Source: Gordius sp. MW1
Taxonomy: Eukaryota; Nematomorpha; Gordioida; Gordea; Gordiidae
Reading direction: 5' to 3'
Assembly: GCA_964036665.1 (NCBI GenBank)
Contig: OZ038531.1
Location: 14,818,168 to 14,882,167 of the forward strand
DNA length: 64,000 nt
The stretch's first letter is position 1, and each line of letters opens with the position of its first letter. The position numbers and the translations under genes are program-made. This document shows, piece after piece, positions 10,995 through 21,713 of the stretch. Below the pieces are notes generated by a model that searched no databases, had not been told where the DNA came from, and was given only the letters and a program-made list of their open reading frames with translations.

Positions 10995-11950
10995 ATTGAA
11001 GATAATTACTTTGAGGCAATATCAAAGGCATATAGTCTCATCAACCAATCTCACACACTAACAATCTTTCACACATCATCACATCATATTTCAAGGTCAA
11101 ACATCATAATTCCCACATCATCACATAATATTTTACAATTCAAACATCATATCATCAATCAATCTCACACACCAACAATCTCTCAACCATCATTAACATC
11201 TGGGATACTACAACTTCTACGAATAGAATTGCCTCACTTTGACGGGAATTGTGAGAATTCTGTAAAAGCTGCTGGATTAAATCAATTCCAATACATCCCA
11301 GGACTTTCCCCGCTACAAAACTCCTTTTCAATGTCCTACTCCAATAACAGCAGTTATACCATGAACCATTTAAATACGTTGAATTTTATGTCTTCCACCT
11401 CTTCAAACACCCTCAATTAATCTCCACTCCCACCCACACCCTCCTCTAACCTCAAAGACATTCCCCTACCAACACTGCCATCCATAGCTCAAGTTGATGC
11501 TGATTACAGGGCTTTGGACCACGAAGCTAGGCACCAGTCTAGAAAGTCCAACGATGTACCCACTTCAGGCTCTAAGGATTACCGTCATACTTCGGTTAGC
11601 AGGGATCGCAAGCATCGTGGTAAGAAGCGTGAAAGGGGTCAGGATGGCGATAGGAATCATAGCAAAGGTAACAGAGATTATGATTCGGACAAAAGGCCAC
11701 GACACAAAGATTCTTCCCCCGTCAACAACAGCAGAAGAGGGAGCGAAAAAGAGGATAGAGATCGGAGAGGGAGGGATGGGGGTAGTGATTTTTGGTCAAG
11801 GAAGTATTTAAATAAATTTCAGAATGTAAAGGTCGGTCAACTTGTAATAACTAAGAAGGATAATACGCCACCTCTCAAATAGCCTTTCCCCATATTCAAG
11901 AAATTTACCCAGGCTCCGATAATGCTGTCGTAATAATTCTGTGTGCTTCT
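10995..11950 (+). pseudogene. Left BEL/Pao copy: gag piece, SR-rich segment, integrase C-terminus
   Basis: Plus-strand reading: [11 protein letters not shown] and SLINQ (gag), [10 protein letters not shown] (gag DUF1759 start), then [20 protein letters not shown] and an SR/RS tract (11560-11790). After 11790 the sequence becomes KYLNKFQNVKVGQLVITKKD with NTPPLK, the C-terminus of BEL/Pao integrase. A stop at about 11418 breaks the frame where the right arm reads Tyr. It has no LTR on its outer side. Confidence 0.75.
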
Positions 11951-13361
11951 ATCGAGATAAGGTATTCAATTTTGCAGTTGTCCAATTAGGTTCAGAGATA
12001 GAAGTGAAAGAAGAGCCAATCTAAAAATGCGCGGGTGTTAAGCATGATAAGTCATTTGGATCTTCTGACAATTGTGTAAGAGGTCTTGAATTAATGATAG
12101 CTTCGATTTGAATCGACAGTGTGGTGATTTCTTCATAAGATAATAAGGCTTGACAGAATACTCTTCTCAAATGATGCTGAATGGATTTGACGGCTGCTTC
12201 CCATAAACCACCAAAATGAGATGCTCTTGGTGGAATAAAGTGCCAATTAAAGCCCTGTTCTGCTAGTGTCAACTTTATTCTTTTGTGGTTGGATACCCAA
12301 AAATGTTTCAAAATTGATACTGTCTTATTTTTAAGAGACAGACATCGGATGAAACCTTGTTTGTAAGAATCTCCCAATTTTTTAACCTGATCCTGTTGGG
12401 TCATTTTGCCTTTCCTTGCGATAAAACGTTTTAAAGCATTAAGAAATGCTTCAGTGGAATTCTTAGGCACTCTACCTATCCACAACGTTCTTGAAAAAAC
12501 GGTGATGCAATCGGCTTTGCCGGCTACAGGACCCTGGTAGGTGCTAGCGTTGCTTGAGGATTTATGCCGTTGCGAAATGCTTTCGCTCTTATCGGAGGTA
12601 GTCTCGCGTGACCTTTTTTTGTAAGAATCACTACCCCCATCCCTCCTTCTCCGATCTCTGTCCTCTTTTTCGCTCCCTCTTCTGCTGTTGTTGACGGGGG
12701 AAGAATCTTTATGTCGTGACCTTTTGTCCGAATCATAATCTCTGTTACCTTTGCTATGATACCTATGGTTATCCTGACCCCTTTCACGCTTTTTACCACG
12801 ATGCTTGCGATCCCTGCTAACCGAAGTATGACGATAATCCTTAGAGCCTGAAGTGGGTACATCGTTGGACTTTCTGTGCCTACCATCGGGGTCCAAAGCC
12901 CTGTAATCAGCATCAACTTGAGCTATGGATGGCAGTGTTGGTAGGGGAACGTCTTTGACGTTAGAGGAAGGTGTGGGTGGGAGTGGAGAATAGTTGAGGG
13001 TGTTTGAAGAGGTGGAAGACATAAAATTCAACGTTTTTAAATGGTTCATGGTATAACTGCTGTTATTGGAGTAGGACATTGAAAAGAAGTTTTGTAGCGG
13101 GGAAAGTCCTGGGATGTATTGGAATTGATTTGATGCAGCAGTTTTTACAGAATTCTCATAATTCCCGTCAAAGTGAGGCAATTCTATGCGTGGAAGTTGT
13201 AGTATCCCATATGTTGATGATGGTTGAGAGATTGTTGGTGTGTGAGATTGATTGATGATATGATGTTTGAATTGTAAAATATTATGTGATGATGGGGAAT
13301 TATGATGTTTGACCTTGAAATATGATGTGATGATGTGTGAAAGATTGTTGGTGTGTATCAT
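11951..13361 (-). pseudogene. Right BEL/Pao copy: gag/SR-RRM/integrase chimeric ORF
   Basis: One open frame of 446 codons (12021-13361). Order: HHN-rich leader; [10 protein letters not shown] (gag); proline/serine region and a long RS/RD-rich tract (about residues 165-265); [20 protein letters not shown], the start of an RRM of SCAF4/8 type; then [55 protein letters not shown] of BEL/Pao integrase. The Asp-Asn-Gly segment of integrase is absent, so it cannot be catalytic. The joint falls at the STEAF residues. The SCAF assignment is inference from the RRM start and RS content. Confidence 0.72.
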
Positions 13362-13639
13362 TGGTTGATGAGACTCTGTGCCTTTGATATTGCCTCAAAG
13401 TAATTATCTTCAATCTCCTTTTGCTCATGAGAGCTTTCATCATTTTCATCAACTTGTTCTTGAAAATCCACATACCGTGAATGTAACCATTTAATCTCTT
13501 CGAGTCTTAATTTTATATTGATTATGTCCTCAGATGATTCTACATAATCCATAAATCTAGCAAGGCTTTGTACAAATGCTGTCTTTTTCTTTTCAAATTT
13601 TGCAATTATGCTAATCTGGTATCCGGCTCGAAGGACCAA
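13358..13639 (-). pseudogene. BEL/Pao gag N-terminus
   Basis: About 93 codons ending SKAQSLINQ and a stop, with KLRLEEIKWLHSRYVDFQEQ and [20 protein letters not shown], a coiled-coil-prone pattern typical of the BEL/Pao gag start. It lies directly downstream of the primer site, as expected, and ends just before the chimeric frame. Confidence 0.75.
13621..13638 (-). promoter_or_regulatory. tRNA-Tyr primer-binding site
   Basis: The minus strand reads TGGTCCTTCGAGCCGGAT, complementary to the 3' 18 nt of eukaryotic tRNA-Tyr including CCA. It lies four bases downstream of the LTR end. Confidence 0.8.
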
Positions 13640-13644
13640 AAATG

Positions 13645-13961
13645 TTTTATGAAGTACTGAAAATATGTATAATGGAAATATAATAATAAAATATGTAAGA
13701 TATATGAAATATAAATAAAGTAATTGCTTAAGTGTAGGAGTGATGATGTTTGATATTGAATGAATGTGTATGTGATGATGTGTGAATTTGTATGTCCGTG
13801 TATATGTGTTGACGTGTATATGTGATGACGTGTTGTTTGAATGATGTATATGAATTGAAAAATAAGAATGTGTTCTAGAAAAATGATATAATCAATGAAT
13901 GTCTGTTGTTTATGTTATGGGTTAACATGTGTGTATATGTTGTTCATGTTATGTGTTAACA
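13645..13961 (-). repeat. BEL/Pao 5' LTR
   Basis: It starts TGTTAACACAT at 13961 on the minus strand and ends AAAACA next to the primer site. It is rich in GATGATGTG/CATCACATC repeats that resemble the outer part of both inverted arms. No partner LTR is left in the window, so the end was inferred from the TG...CA form and the PBS. Confidence 0.65.
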
Positions 13962-14251
13962 GTACCTGTTGGGGGATCTCGTTGTTTAATGTTTATGCAA
14001 TATCCATCTTGTCCTTTCCAAAAAATTATCAGATATTGGAGAGCGTCATATGAACGGTGGGTATCAGCAATGAACTGAAGATTGTTATCTCTTCTTCGAA
14101 TCACGATTTGGCACGAAGCCGTACGGTCCCCAACCATGATTCCGGCAACGTCATCAACTACAGGTGCATTAAATCTACGAATGTGCTCTCCAACTGGTGT
14201 TTTATCATAATCGATGACAATAGCGTAATTGTCATTTAGTAATTTGGGCAT
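13962..14251 (-). pseudogene. Helitron Rep domain, N-terminal block
   Basis: The minus strand reads MPKLLNDNYAIVID, GEHIRRFNAPVVDDVAGIM, THRSYDALQYLIIFWKGQDG and NIKQRDPPTG. These are well-known Helitron N-terminal blocks (GEH..RFNAP, HRSYDALQY). The frame is open for 100 codons and stops at the BEL LTR junction; the block normally following, before VDMY, is missing. Confidence 0.88.
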
Positions 14252-14470
14252 GTGTGATTTAAATAATTTTCATAATTCATTGTGCTCATTCAACAAAACG
14301 TCCAGTTCGCTGAGCGCCTGGCAAAAGGTGAATCGAGGTTGTTGTAGCTAAACGTGCATCCACGCGATTTGCGAGTGCGCGTTAGGAGTCGTCACCACCC
14401 ATAATGTAATTTGTAAATATTTATAAGATTCATTTGGCATCGGTAGCAATGAACCCACTTTGTGAAAAAC

Positions 14471-14767
14471 CTAGCCTTTTATTTTAAACGTTGAATTAAA
14501 TTGTTGACCGATTGCAGCATTATTTTGAACTATTTCTGTTGCTCCGAACGATGTCATTTGGAAGCATGAATTGAATGTCCGAATTGACTTCAGGAACAGG
14601 CTAGAATCAGGATCCGTACCGATAAGTAAACCGTGCAATGGTTCAGGTGGTGTTTCAATCTCCGTTAGTCGAACTTTTCCTGATGCGCAACACATCCCGG
14701 CTGACTCATTTTTATATTTAAGTGCAAGACAATGAGGACATACCTTGTCCATAGTACCAATGACCAC
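14471..14767 (-). pseudogene. Helitron N-terminal zinc-finger block
   Basis: The minus strand reads CPHCLALKYKNESAGMCCAS, GKVRLTEIETPPEPLHGLL and IRTFNSCFQMTSFGA. This CxxC...CC block precedes the Rep domain in most animal Helitrons. It is open for about 98 codons; bases 14252-14470 are a frameshifted join to the Rep block. Confidence 0.88.
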
Positions 14768-14896
14768 TTTGGAATTGGCGTAATATTTAACATCAGGCTC
14801 ATACTGGAATGCTAGTCAAAGGAATGAAGCCGATTTAAATGCTCGATGTACTTGTTGGCGTTGTTGGTCATTTTCTCTACGTGTGTTGATTACAAA

Positions 14897-15103
14897 TCAG
14901 CGGGGTTGTTTTTTTGATCTTTGTTGATTTTGTTCATCTCGTGCCTCTTGCGATTGTGATTTACGTATTTGGGCCATCCTCTCACGCATTTCTGCATTGT
15001 TTTGTAGGATTTGTTCGTCTATTATATGTGCTCCAATATTTGTCATGACTGCATTTTGTTTCGTTTGACGACCCAAATTGTTCCTTTTGCGTTTAGCTGG
15101 CAT
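14897..15103 (-). pseudogene. Helitron protein start
   Basis: The start codon at 15103 gives MPAKRKRNNLGRQTKQNAVM, the usual basic start of Helitron Rep-helicase proteins, followed by Arg/Gln-rich sequence (ERMAQIRKSQSQEARDEQNQ). The frame stops at 14897, before the zinc-finger block, so the ORF is broken early. Confidence 0.85.
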
Positions 15104-15540
15104 TGTTACCTATAAATATAACATATTTAATATATCAAATTGAATTACTTAAAGGTGAAAAACATTAAACTATCAAGTTCTCATGCAGGCTACGCCAATG
15201 CTATATGGTGTTTTTATAAGTATAATTCAGCATTTTTATATATTAGATTATTTACATCGTCGCATTTTACAGTATACATCTATGACGTAAATTGTTGCAT
15301 TTTATAGTATCCCTGTATGACGTCATATGACGTCATGAGGTTGCTTTTGATTAACGTTTTAAAACGTCAAAACGTATAAAACAAAATAACTTGACCGTCA
15401 TATCACTTAGAGATTTCGAATATAGTTTAAAACCTATTCTCAGACCTACCAAATATTCACAAAAATTTTCATAAAAATCGGTCCAGCCGTTTTGGAGGAG
15501 TTTAACAACAAACACCGTGACACGTGAATTTTATATTAGA
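15104..15540 (-). promoter_or_regulatory. Helitron 5' terminal region
   Basis: The conserved 5' leader includes CTCCTCCAAAACGGCTGGAC and ATGAAAATTTTTGTGAATAT, and ends at TCTAATATAAAATTCACG (15540). Two TGACGTCAT boxes at about 15317-15334 look like CRE-type sites. This region presumably holds the promoter; no experiment supports that here. Confidence 0.65.
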
Positions 15541-15978
15541 TATCCTGCCGGTCGCGCAATCAACTCCACAACTAATTGTTATAATCAGATCTTGAACTAA
15601 CCTATGAATGGAGGAAATTAGACGCATCTATAAATAATTATTTTATTTTGATTATTACTGGCAGGGTGTTTTGGTCTCAACTGTATATTTAATAAAGAGC
15701 TTTACCAGCAAGGATATTTTTCGTGATAGCTCGTTAATATTCATTCAAAATTATGCCTTAGATCTGATTTAAGCAAAATTTTTAAGATAAAGTCCATATA
15801 GATTTTTATCCAAATTTGTTTCAATTAAATATCCTTTAGCCTTCCCATCCTCGTTATCAAATTATCTATTATAAGTTATATGGCATTTATGCTATCCTTC
15901 TGATACCGTCAGAGGACGCATAAAGTTTTTTTACAAATACGGGAGTTATTTGAATGTAAAAAGCTCCACGATGGATCA
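15541..15978. other. AT-rich, nothing recognised
   Basis: Flank of the Helitron 5' end; no coding or bounded repeat recognised. Confidence 0.5.
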
Positions 15979-18720
15979 CTACCTACGTCGGTCCCAAGTG
16001 GATGTGCAAAATGTGGAAGGTTGGCGTAATGTTGGAAATCGGCTGTAAAACCAGGATAGTTTCAACCAAAACTTTACATCTAATAGCTATCACGTCCTCC
16101 AGAAACGTCGCGCACTTTGTCTCCCAGCCGTGCAGTGTGAAAAATACACTAGGGTTTATATGTGTTGGAATGTGGCTCGTTGACGTGTAAGAGCATAGAA
16201 GGAGCACAAAGGTTAAAAAGAAGAAAGGTACAGATCGCTTGCTTACAAGAGACGAGGTGAAACAGAAGCTCGGGAACTAGGAAAAATATATAAACAAATC
16301 TACAGTGGGTCATTAAATAGTAGAAACGGCGTCGGTATCGTTGAAAACGAATCGTTTGAGGACAAGGTGATGGAAGTCAAGCGTTGTTCTAAGAGGTTTA
16401 TGTGGGTGAAGATTGTAGACACGGAGGCTTCCTAACCCTTTTGTGCGCGTATGCTCCCAAAATGGGTGTATGGAATCAGAGAAAGACATATTTTTTGATT
16501 CATTGGAAAAGGAAATACAAAGAATAGGACAGAAAGAAAGGTTAATTATTGGGGCGGATTTTAACGCTCACATAGAGAAAGAACGCTTTGGGTATGAACG
16601 AAATCATGGAGGCCATGGGCATGGTCGGAAGAATAAGGAGGGGAAAAACTTCTCCAAGTATCCCAAGCATACGACATTGCGATGGTCAACACCTATTTTC
16701 AAAAATGCGGAGATCATAATGGGACCTATAGAAGTGGGAAGCATTTTAATCAAATTGACTATCGGCTCATAAGGCAAAAGTATTGACTGCTATGCTAGGC
16801 AACATCGTCCGCCTGTGATGGAATTTATTCCCCGAAAGAAAAAGGGCTCATGAACCTCGAATAAATATCATCAAAAAGCCTCCTAATTCTTGGATGCAAA
16901 GAGTTGCAAGGGGACGTAGACGACGATTGGCAGATACTAACTAAGGACATACAGGAAATAGCGATTCGGATTTACAGACCATAGGAGGTAAAACTATAAA
17001 TAGAGAACTGTGTAGGTAGGATCAATCAGTTAAGGGTTTCATCAAAAGAAAGAAAAATTAATAAAGATGGCACCAAATCGAAAAAGTCGGAGGATTGTCA
17101 AGAGTATAGGGAAGCAAAGAGAGCGGCAAAATTTGCAATAGCGACGAAGCCGCGTCACCGAGATGGCAAACAAACTTGACCATAAAGTGGGCGACAGGCT
17201 TATGTAGGGAGAAGAAAAGGGAGATGGAGTGCTTAAAATAGTCAAAAATCAAACCTTTTTAAGTCGAAGGAAGTGATGGATTTTTCAAGGAATGAATATT
17301 GCAAATGATCAAAATTCTCTTTCCAACATCAGGAGGATTAAGTTAGGTCACAAATGAACAAGATACAAAAAGAAAAAACTAATACCCCATATGGAATACC
17401 TATGGAAGCATTGGTCGGGGCCGTAAAAGGAGTTAGGACCATGACGAACTCTTTGACAAGATATTGATTGAAGAGCGAATTCCTAATCAATGTAGAGCAA
17501 GCACGATTATACCCTATTCAAAGGCAAAGGAGACACTCAGGGTGTGGCAATTATAGAGTATCAGGCTAACTTGCCACTTTTTATGGAAAGGATCTTAGTA
17601 AGAAAATTAAAAAACGATAAATATTTGCTAACCAATTTGAGCTTGTGGCCGGCAAATCCATCGACCCAATCTTCGCACTAAGACAAATGATGGATAAATA
17701 TGGTTAAAAGAGAAGAGACCTACAAATGGTATTTACTGACGTGGGAAAAGTTTATCACACTGTTTCTCGCGATATAATATCGTGGTGCTTATGAAAACAA
17801 AATAATACTTATGCATATAAAGGGCATATGGAAAATATTTATGAAGCCTCAAATTTGTGCGTTAGGACGACAGTTAAAGGCTCTATCTTTTCGGGTTGAA
17901 ATTGGATTACATAAAGGATCTGCTCTCAGTCCTTTTATATTTAATATAATTATGGACACAATAATGAGAGACATTTAAAACCCAAGCCATAGTGTATACT
18001 ATATGCCGATGATATCTTAATATGCGAAGAGACGATGGATAGATTATTTGAAGAAGCCGAAATGTGGTAAAAGCGTTTAGCTGGACATAAACGTTACAGG
18101 CACCCCATAGCTATCTAAAATACCCAATATTAGACAGGTTTACATACCTCGGCTCGATGTTACATAGAGAGAATGATGTGCAACAGAAGTCAATGCCCGA
18201 CTTAAAAAATATGGCCTAAATGGCAAAGAATATCCGGTTTAATGTGCGACAAGAATGCCAATGTGGTTGAAGAGCAAAGCTTACAAATATACGACCGGTG
18301 TTACTCTCTGGAAGTGAACATGGTCATTAAAGACCATGGAAGAAAAGATATTTCAAACCACGGAGATGAGAATGATACGGTGTAGCTTGGGGTATACTAA
18401 GCTCGACCATGTGACGAATGAAATTCTTATGACAAACGTGGGTATTTAGCTCATGTTGGATATTTAACAAAAATCGGATAAGGTGGTGTGGGCATATACT
18501 AAGTGGAGACGAATGATTAAATCGAAAAATACTGAACATGCAGGTAGCGAAGAAGAGCGTAATAGGACGACCTCGTGTCACTTAGAAAGGACAAGTAGAC
18601 AAAGTTATGAAAACTAAGAAGATTAATAAAGAAATTACACTTACCCAATCAAGATGGAAGAAGCTTATCAGAAATAACCCCACGATTGTGGGACTAAATA
18701 CTAGATAAAAAGAAAAACTA
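15979..18720 (+). mobile_element. RTE-like LINE (family 1), decayed near-complete copy
   Basis: The 5' leader (CGGTCCCAAGTGGATGTGC) matches those of the other family-1 copies. The endonuclease is best seen at 16443-16772 (GADFNAHIEKE, GYERNHGGHGHG). The RT follows at about 17580-18110 with FGLVAGKSIDPIFALRQMMD-like sequence, LHQGSALSPF and YADDI motifs spread over several frames. The 3' domain (about 18200-18700) ends in an RTE-type tail (NPTIVGLNTR). Dozens of stops and shifts make it inactive. It is the same family as 32580-35581. Confidence 0.78.
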
Positions 18721-19669
18721 AAACGGGGAGTAAATCGAGATAAAATAGCTCAAAAGCATCACAATATGATCCACAAGAAGCGGTGATTAGAATCCTAATT
18801 ACCAAAAGCATGTGCAATGTTTTGAAACCGGGTAGCGCCTGACACCTTATATAATGTTATTTCAAATTTTTGAAGAAATGTGAAATATCTAGACCATTCT
18901 TTTTTCTAATAAATAATCTCGCGAAAAAAATAGAGCTGGTGTATTTACCATCTATAAATTGCTCTGTGTTTCATTGTAGTGCTTGATTAATTAAACAAAT
19001 TTTCTTAACTAAAATTACAATAAAAAGCTTCAATTCGTCCTTCTATTTCTGAAACTATGAAATCTCCACCTATATGCTTGTGTATTGAAGTATTGCTAAT
19101 TTCAAATTTGTGCTCATGAACTTCAGGTTAACAAATACAATATAAATAAAGTTTAATTGTTATCTACTGCAGCCTTTTGTATTGTTTTACAATTAATCAA
19201 ATTATAAACCCATTCAACTGCAATTAATTCATTCAAAAACTCATATTATTTCAAAAGGATTTAATCAATTACCACCAGCAGCAACAATTATATATCATGA
19301 GGATGCATTAACCAATGCTAGTTATTCCAGATATACCTCACATTTGCACAATATATTTATTATCAAATTCTACTTTGAAATATATTTTAATATCTCTTAA
19401 CTACTATCAGAGGATGTTCACAAACATTTTATGATGCTTTCTATAAAAGGTAAATACCCTACAAGTTTTAATATGACCTTTGGTGAATCCTTTGAGCCAT
19501 TTTTTTTCAATATCATACAATTAATAATACATTTCCCAGATACTCTTTTGTATTATTAAACTTGCAAAATTCTTATAAATCATACAGCTTTAAAATTTAA
19601 AATAATCCCAACTTTAGTATCAATTGTTCAACTTATCCTCTTATAAATCAAGTTTTTTTATCCCACATG
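18721..19669. other. AT-rich, nothing recognised
   Basis: Possibly includes 5' untranslated sequence of the next element; its exact start was not found. Confidence 0.4.
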
Positions 19670-19715
19670 TTAATCTCTAAACCCCTATGCCCAACTTGTA
19701 AGCGACGAATATGCC

Positions 19716-21713
19716 TTGATAAACACAATTTTTTTTTGGATTCATGGCCCTGTGTCTTCAAGGTGCCCTTCTTCTGGCAAATTACCTCCAACCTGCTTAC
19801 CACTTCCACCCCTGGCTTCTAACTTTGAAGAGGCTCCCCTATTGCCAATCCCTAGCCCTGTCATCCCCCCACCCTTACAATGCTCCCCACAAATTAAACA
19901 ACCGCCTGACTTATCTTGGAGCAATTCTTTTTTAACAAATTCATTTCCTAATACTATCTCTAGAATCCCAAGAGGAGCCAGACCTTCCATTCAACAATCT
20001 CTGCTAAATTTATTCACTTCTATTATCAAAAACCCTTATAACTTAACTAATTGGGACAAACTTTTTAAATTTCCATATCATATCCTTTATGTTAGGGAAC
20101 CTAATGAACATAATTTATCAAGTCTCATCAAGGAATCCCTTCTGTGTTTTAATACTGATGTTCCTATTACATGCACAAGCAAAACAAAACCTTTTCCGCT
20201 GGAATTCTCAATTAACCAAACTGCCAAGCACATCTCAAATAAAATCCATAATTTTAACCCAAAAAGTGCCCTTAGAGCTTTTTATGATAACAACTCAATA
20301 GCCCCTTGTTGCCCTGACTCTTATAGGGAGCTTAATCAAAAACACCCACCAGCATCCTCAGCCAGTAAATACCCCACATCTCCATCATCAATAGTGCTTG
20401 AGTCTTCAGACATCCGTGAAGCCCTTAACTCCTTTCCTTTGGACTCCGCAGCTGGACTTGACGGATGGCGCCCAGTATATTTACAAGATTTACTCAATTT
20501 AAATAATTTAAATACTGAACCCCTTTCAAATTCTATTACTTCTTTTTGTAATATAATCGTTAATGGAAAAATTCCTCATGAAATCATCCCTATTTTATTC
20601 GGTGCAAAACTAATCGCCATCAAAAAACCGGATAACTCAGTTAGACCCATTGCTATTGGAAGCCTTTTTCGCCGTATTATATCTAAGATACTCTGCAAAC
20701 TCATAAAACCCTCCTTGTCCGCTAAGCTCTGCCCTCATCAACTCGGCTTCGGAATTAAAGGCGGCTGTGAGGCAGCCAGCCATGCTGGCCGGATCACAAT
20801 TCAAAATATTTCTACCGAGTCCTGCTTTGTTAAATTAGATTTCGCCAATGCTTTTAACAGTATTCGAAGAGAAACCCTTATTAACACTTTTTTAGCTGAA
20901 TTCCCACAATTTTTAAATTACATTTTATTAAGCTATGGTTCTACAACCAAGCTTCGATTCGGCGAATACGTCATTGATTCGTCCGAAGGCATCCAACAAG
21001 GAGATCCATTAGGCCCTCCCTTGTTTTGTTTGGCCATTCATAATTTAGTCGAGGCAATATCATCTCAGTGTACCCTCGATTTAAATGTTTGGTACCTCGA
21101 CGACGCCACCCTATGTGGCCGCCCGGAGGCGATTAGTAAAGCTATAGAAATTATCAACAATTTTGAACCCACTCTAAATCTTAAATTAAACACGAAAAAA
21201 TGTGAAATCTATCAGGCCCCTAACACTATTGACTTTCCCTTTTTTAAAACTTTTTCAGTTTTAGATAGAGAAAACATATCCCTTTTGGGATCACCTATTG
21301 GCGGTGAAAAATCTCTTTTAAATTTTCTTCATAAAAACCTCGAAATTTTAAAATCTAAAACGGAACTTTTAAAATGCTTGCCTGCACATCATTCTTTTTA
21401 CATAATCAAAAACTATTTTAACATTTCAAAGATTAATCATTGTTTTCGCTCATCTGGTGCATTTTTACACCCAGAAGTTTTAAAGTCGTACGAAGGCTTT
21501 TTAAAAACTTTATTAGAAAAAATTTTAAATTTAAAATTTAACACTAATAATTGGGTTCAGGCATCCCTTCCAACCAAATCTGGAGGATTGGGAATTCGTT
21601 CTCCCGGCAGCATATCGCTAGCTGCTTTTATTTCCTCTTTTAAGTCGGTCCAAAACTTAATTTTTAATCTCACAAAACATGATTCCGACCCTCTGCTAAC
21701 TCAAGCCTTTTAG
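19716..21713 (+). CDS. Reverse transcriptase domain of copy A
   Basis: 665 codons. Motifs by residue: SAAGLDGWRP and RPIAIGSLFRRIISK (fingers, about 245-325), KLDFANAFNS (motif A, about 372), EGIQQGDPLGPPLFCLAI (motif B, about 427), NVWYLDDATLCG (motif C, about 459), LLGSPIGG (motif E) and SLPTKSGGLGI near the end. The catalytic box is YLDD rather than the FADD usual in LINEs. The first codon is not ATG; the real start is probably in the zinc-finger stretch upstream, one frameshift away. It ends in UAG at 21711 with the frame continuing. Family: RLE-type non-LTR element, inferred. Confidence 0.8.
   Translation: MINTIFFWIHGPVSSRCPSSGKLPPTCLPLPPLASNFEEAPLLPIPSPVIPPPLQCSPQIKQPPDLSWSNSFLTNSFPNTISRIPRGARPSIQQSLLNLFTSIIKNPYNLTNWDKLFKFPYHILYVREPNEHNLSSLIKESLLCFNTDVPITCTSKTKPFPLEFSINQTAKHISNKIHNFNPKSALRAFYDNNSIAPCCPDSYRELNQKHPPASSASKYPTSPSSIVLESSDIREALNSFPLDSAAGLDGWRPVYLQDLLNLNNLNTEPLSNSITSFCNIIVNGKIPHEIIPILFGAKLIAIKKPDNSVRPIAIGSLFRRIISKILCKLIKPSLSAKLCPHQLGFGIKGGCEAASHAGRITIQNISTESCFVKLDFANAFNSIRRETLINTFLAEFPQFLNYILLSYGSTTKLRFGEYVIDSSEGIQQGDPLGPPLFCLAIHNLVEAISSQCTLDLNVWYLDDATLCGRPEAISKAIEIINNFEPTLNLKLNTKKCEIYQAPNTIDFPFFKTFSVLDRENISLLGSPIGGEKSLLNFLHKNLEILKSKTELLKCLPAHHSFYIIKNYFNISKINHCFRSSGAFLHPEVLKSYEGFLKTLLEKILNLKFNTNNWVQASLPTKSGGLGIRSPGSISLAAFISSFKSVQNLIFNLTKHDSDPLLTQAF

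Larger units (their letters stand above)
10995..13961. mobile_element. BEL/Pao inverted-repeat complex carrying a host-like SR/RRM segment
   Basis: Two BEL/Pao fragments face each other, meeting near 11950. The plus-strand arm is 10995-11790 and the minus-strand arm 12627-13414, about 790 bp each and nearly identical. Both arms contain gag sequence followed by a serine/arginine-rich, RRM-like segment foreign to BEL/Pao. The right copy also keeps a 5' LTR (13645-13961, TGTTAAC...AAAACA) and a tRNA-Tyr primer site. The complex sits in the Helitron Rep region with local loss of Helitron sequence. Confidence 0.82.
4757..15540 (-). mobile_element. Large Helitron, both termini present, heavily interrupted
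   Basis: The 5' end on the minus strand at 15540 reads TCTAATATAAAATTCACGTG, a classic Helitron 5' terminus. The 3' end at 4757 reads GCCGGGTCAGCTAG and is followed by T. Between them, in order on the minus strand, lie the start codon and N-terminal region (15103), a zinc-finger domain, the Rep/HUH domain and a Pif1-type helicase. About 5.8 kb of the 10.8 kb is later insertion: LTR element 5734-7536, hAT MITE 9488-10525 and BEL/Pao complex 10995-13961. Several frameshifts show it is dead. Confidence 0.9.

Noticed and set aside
11494-11811. Alternative frame over the left BEL/Pao arm
   Set aside because: It is a shadow of the RS-rich frame at 11514-11882; the same region in the other arm is open in the RS frame.
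12524-12916. Minus-strand ORF overlapping the chimeric BEL/Pao frame
   Set aside because: Same shadow effect; its residues (MMLITGLW...) have no match to gag, SR or integrase motifs.
19742-19990. Minus-strand Gly-rich ORF
   Set aside because: It is antisense to the N-terminal part of the RT element copy A.
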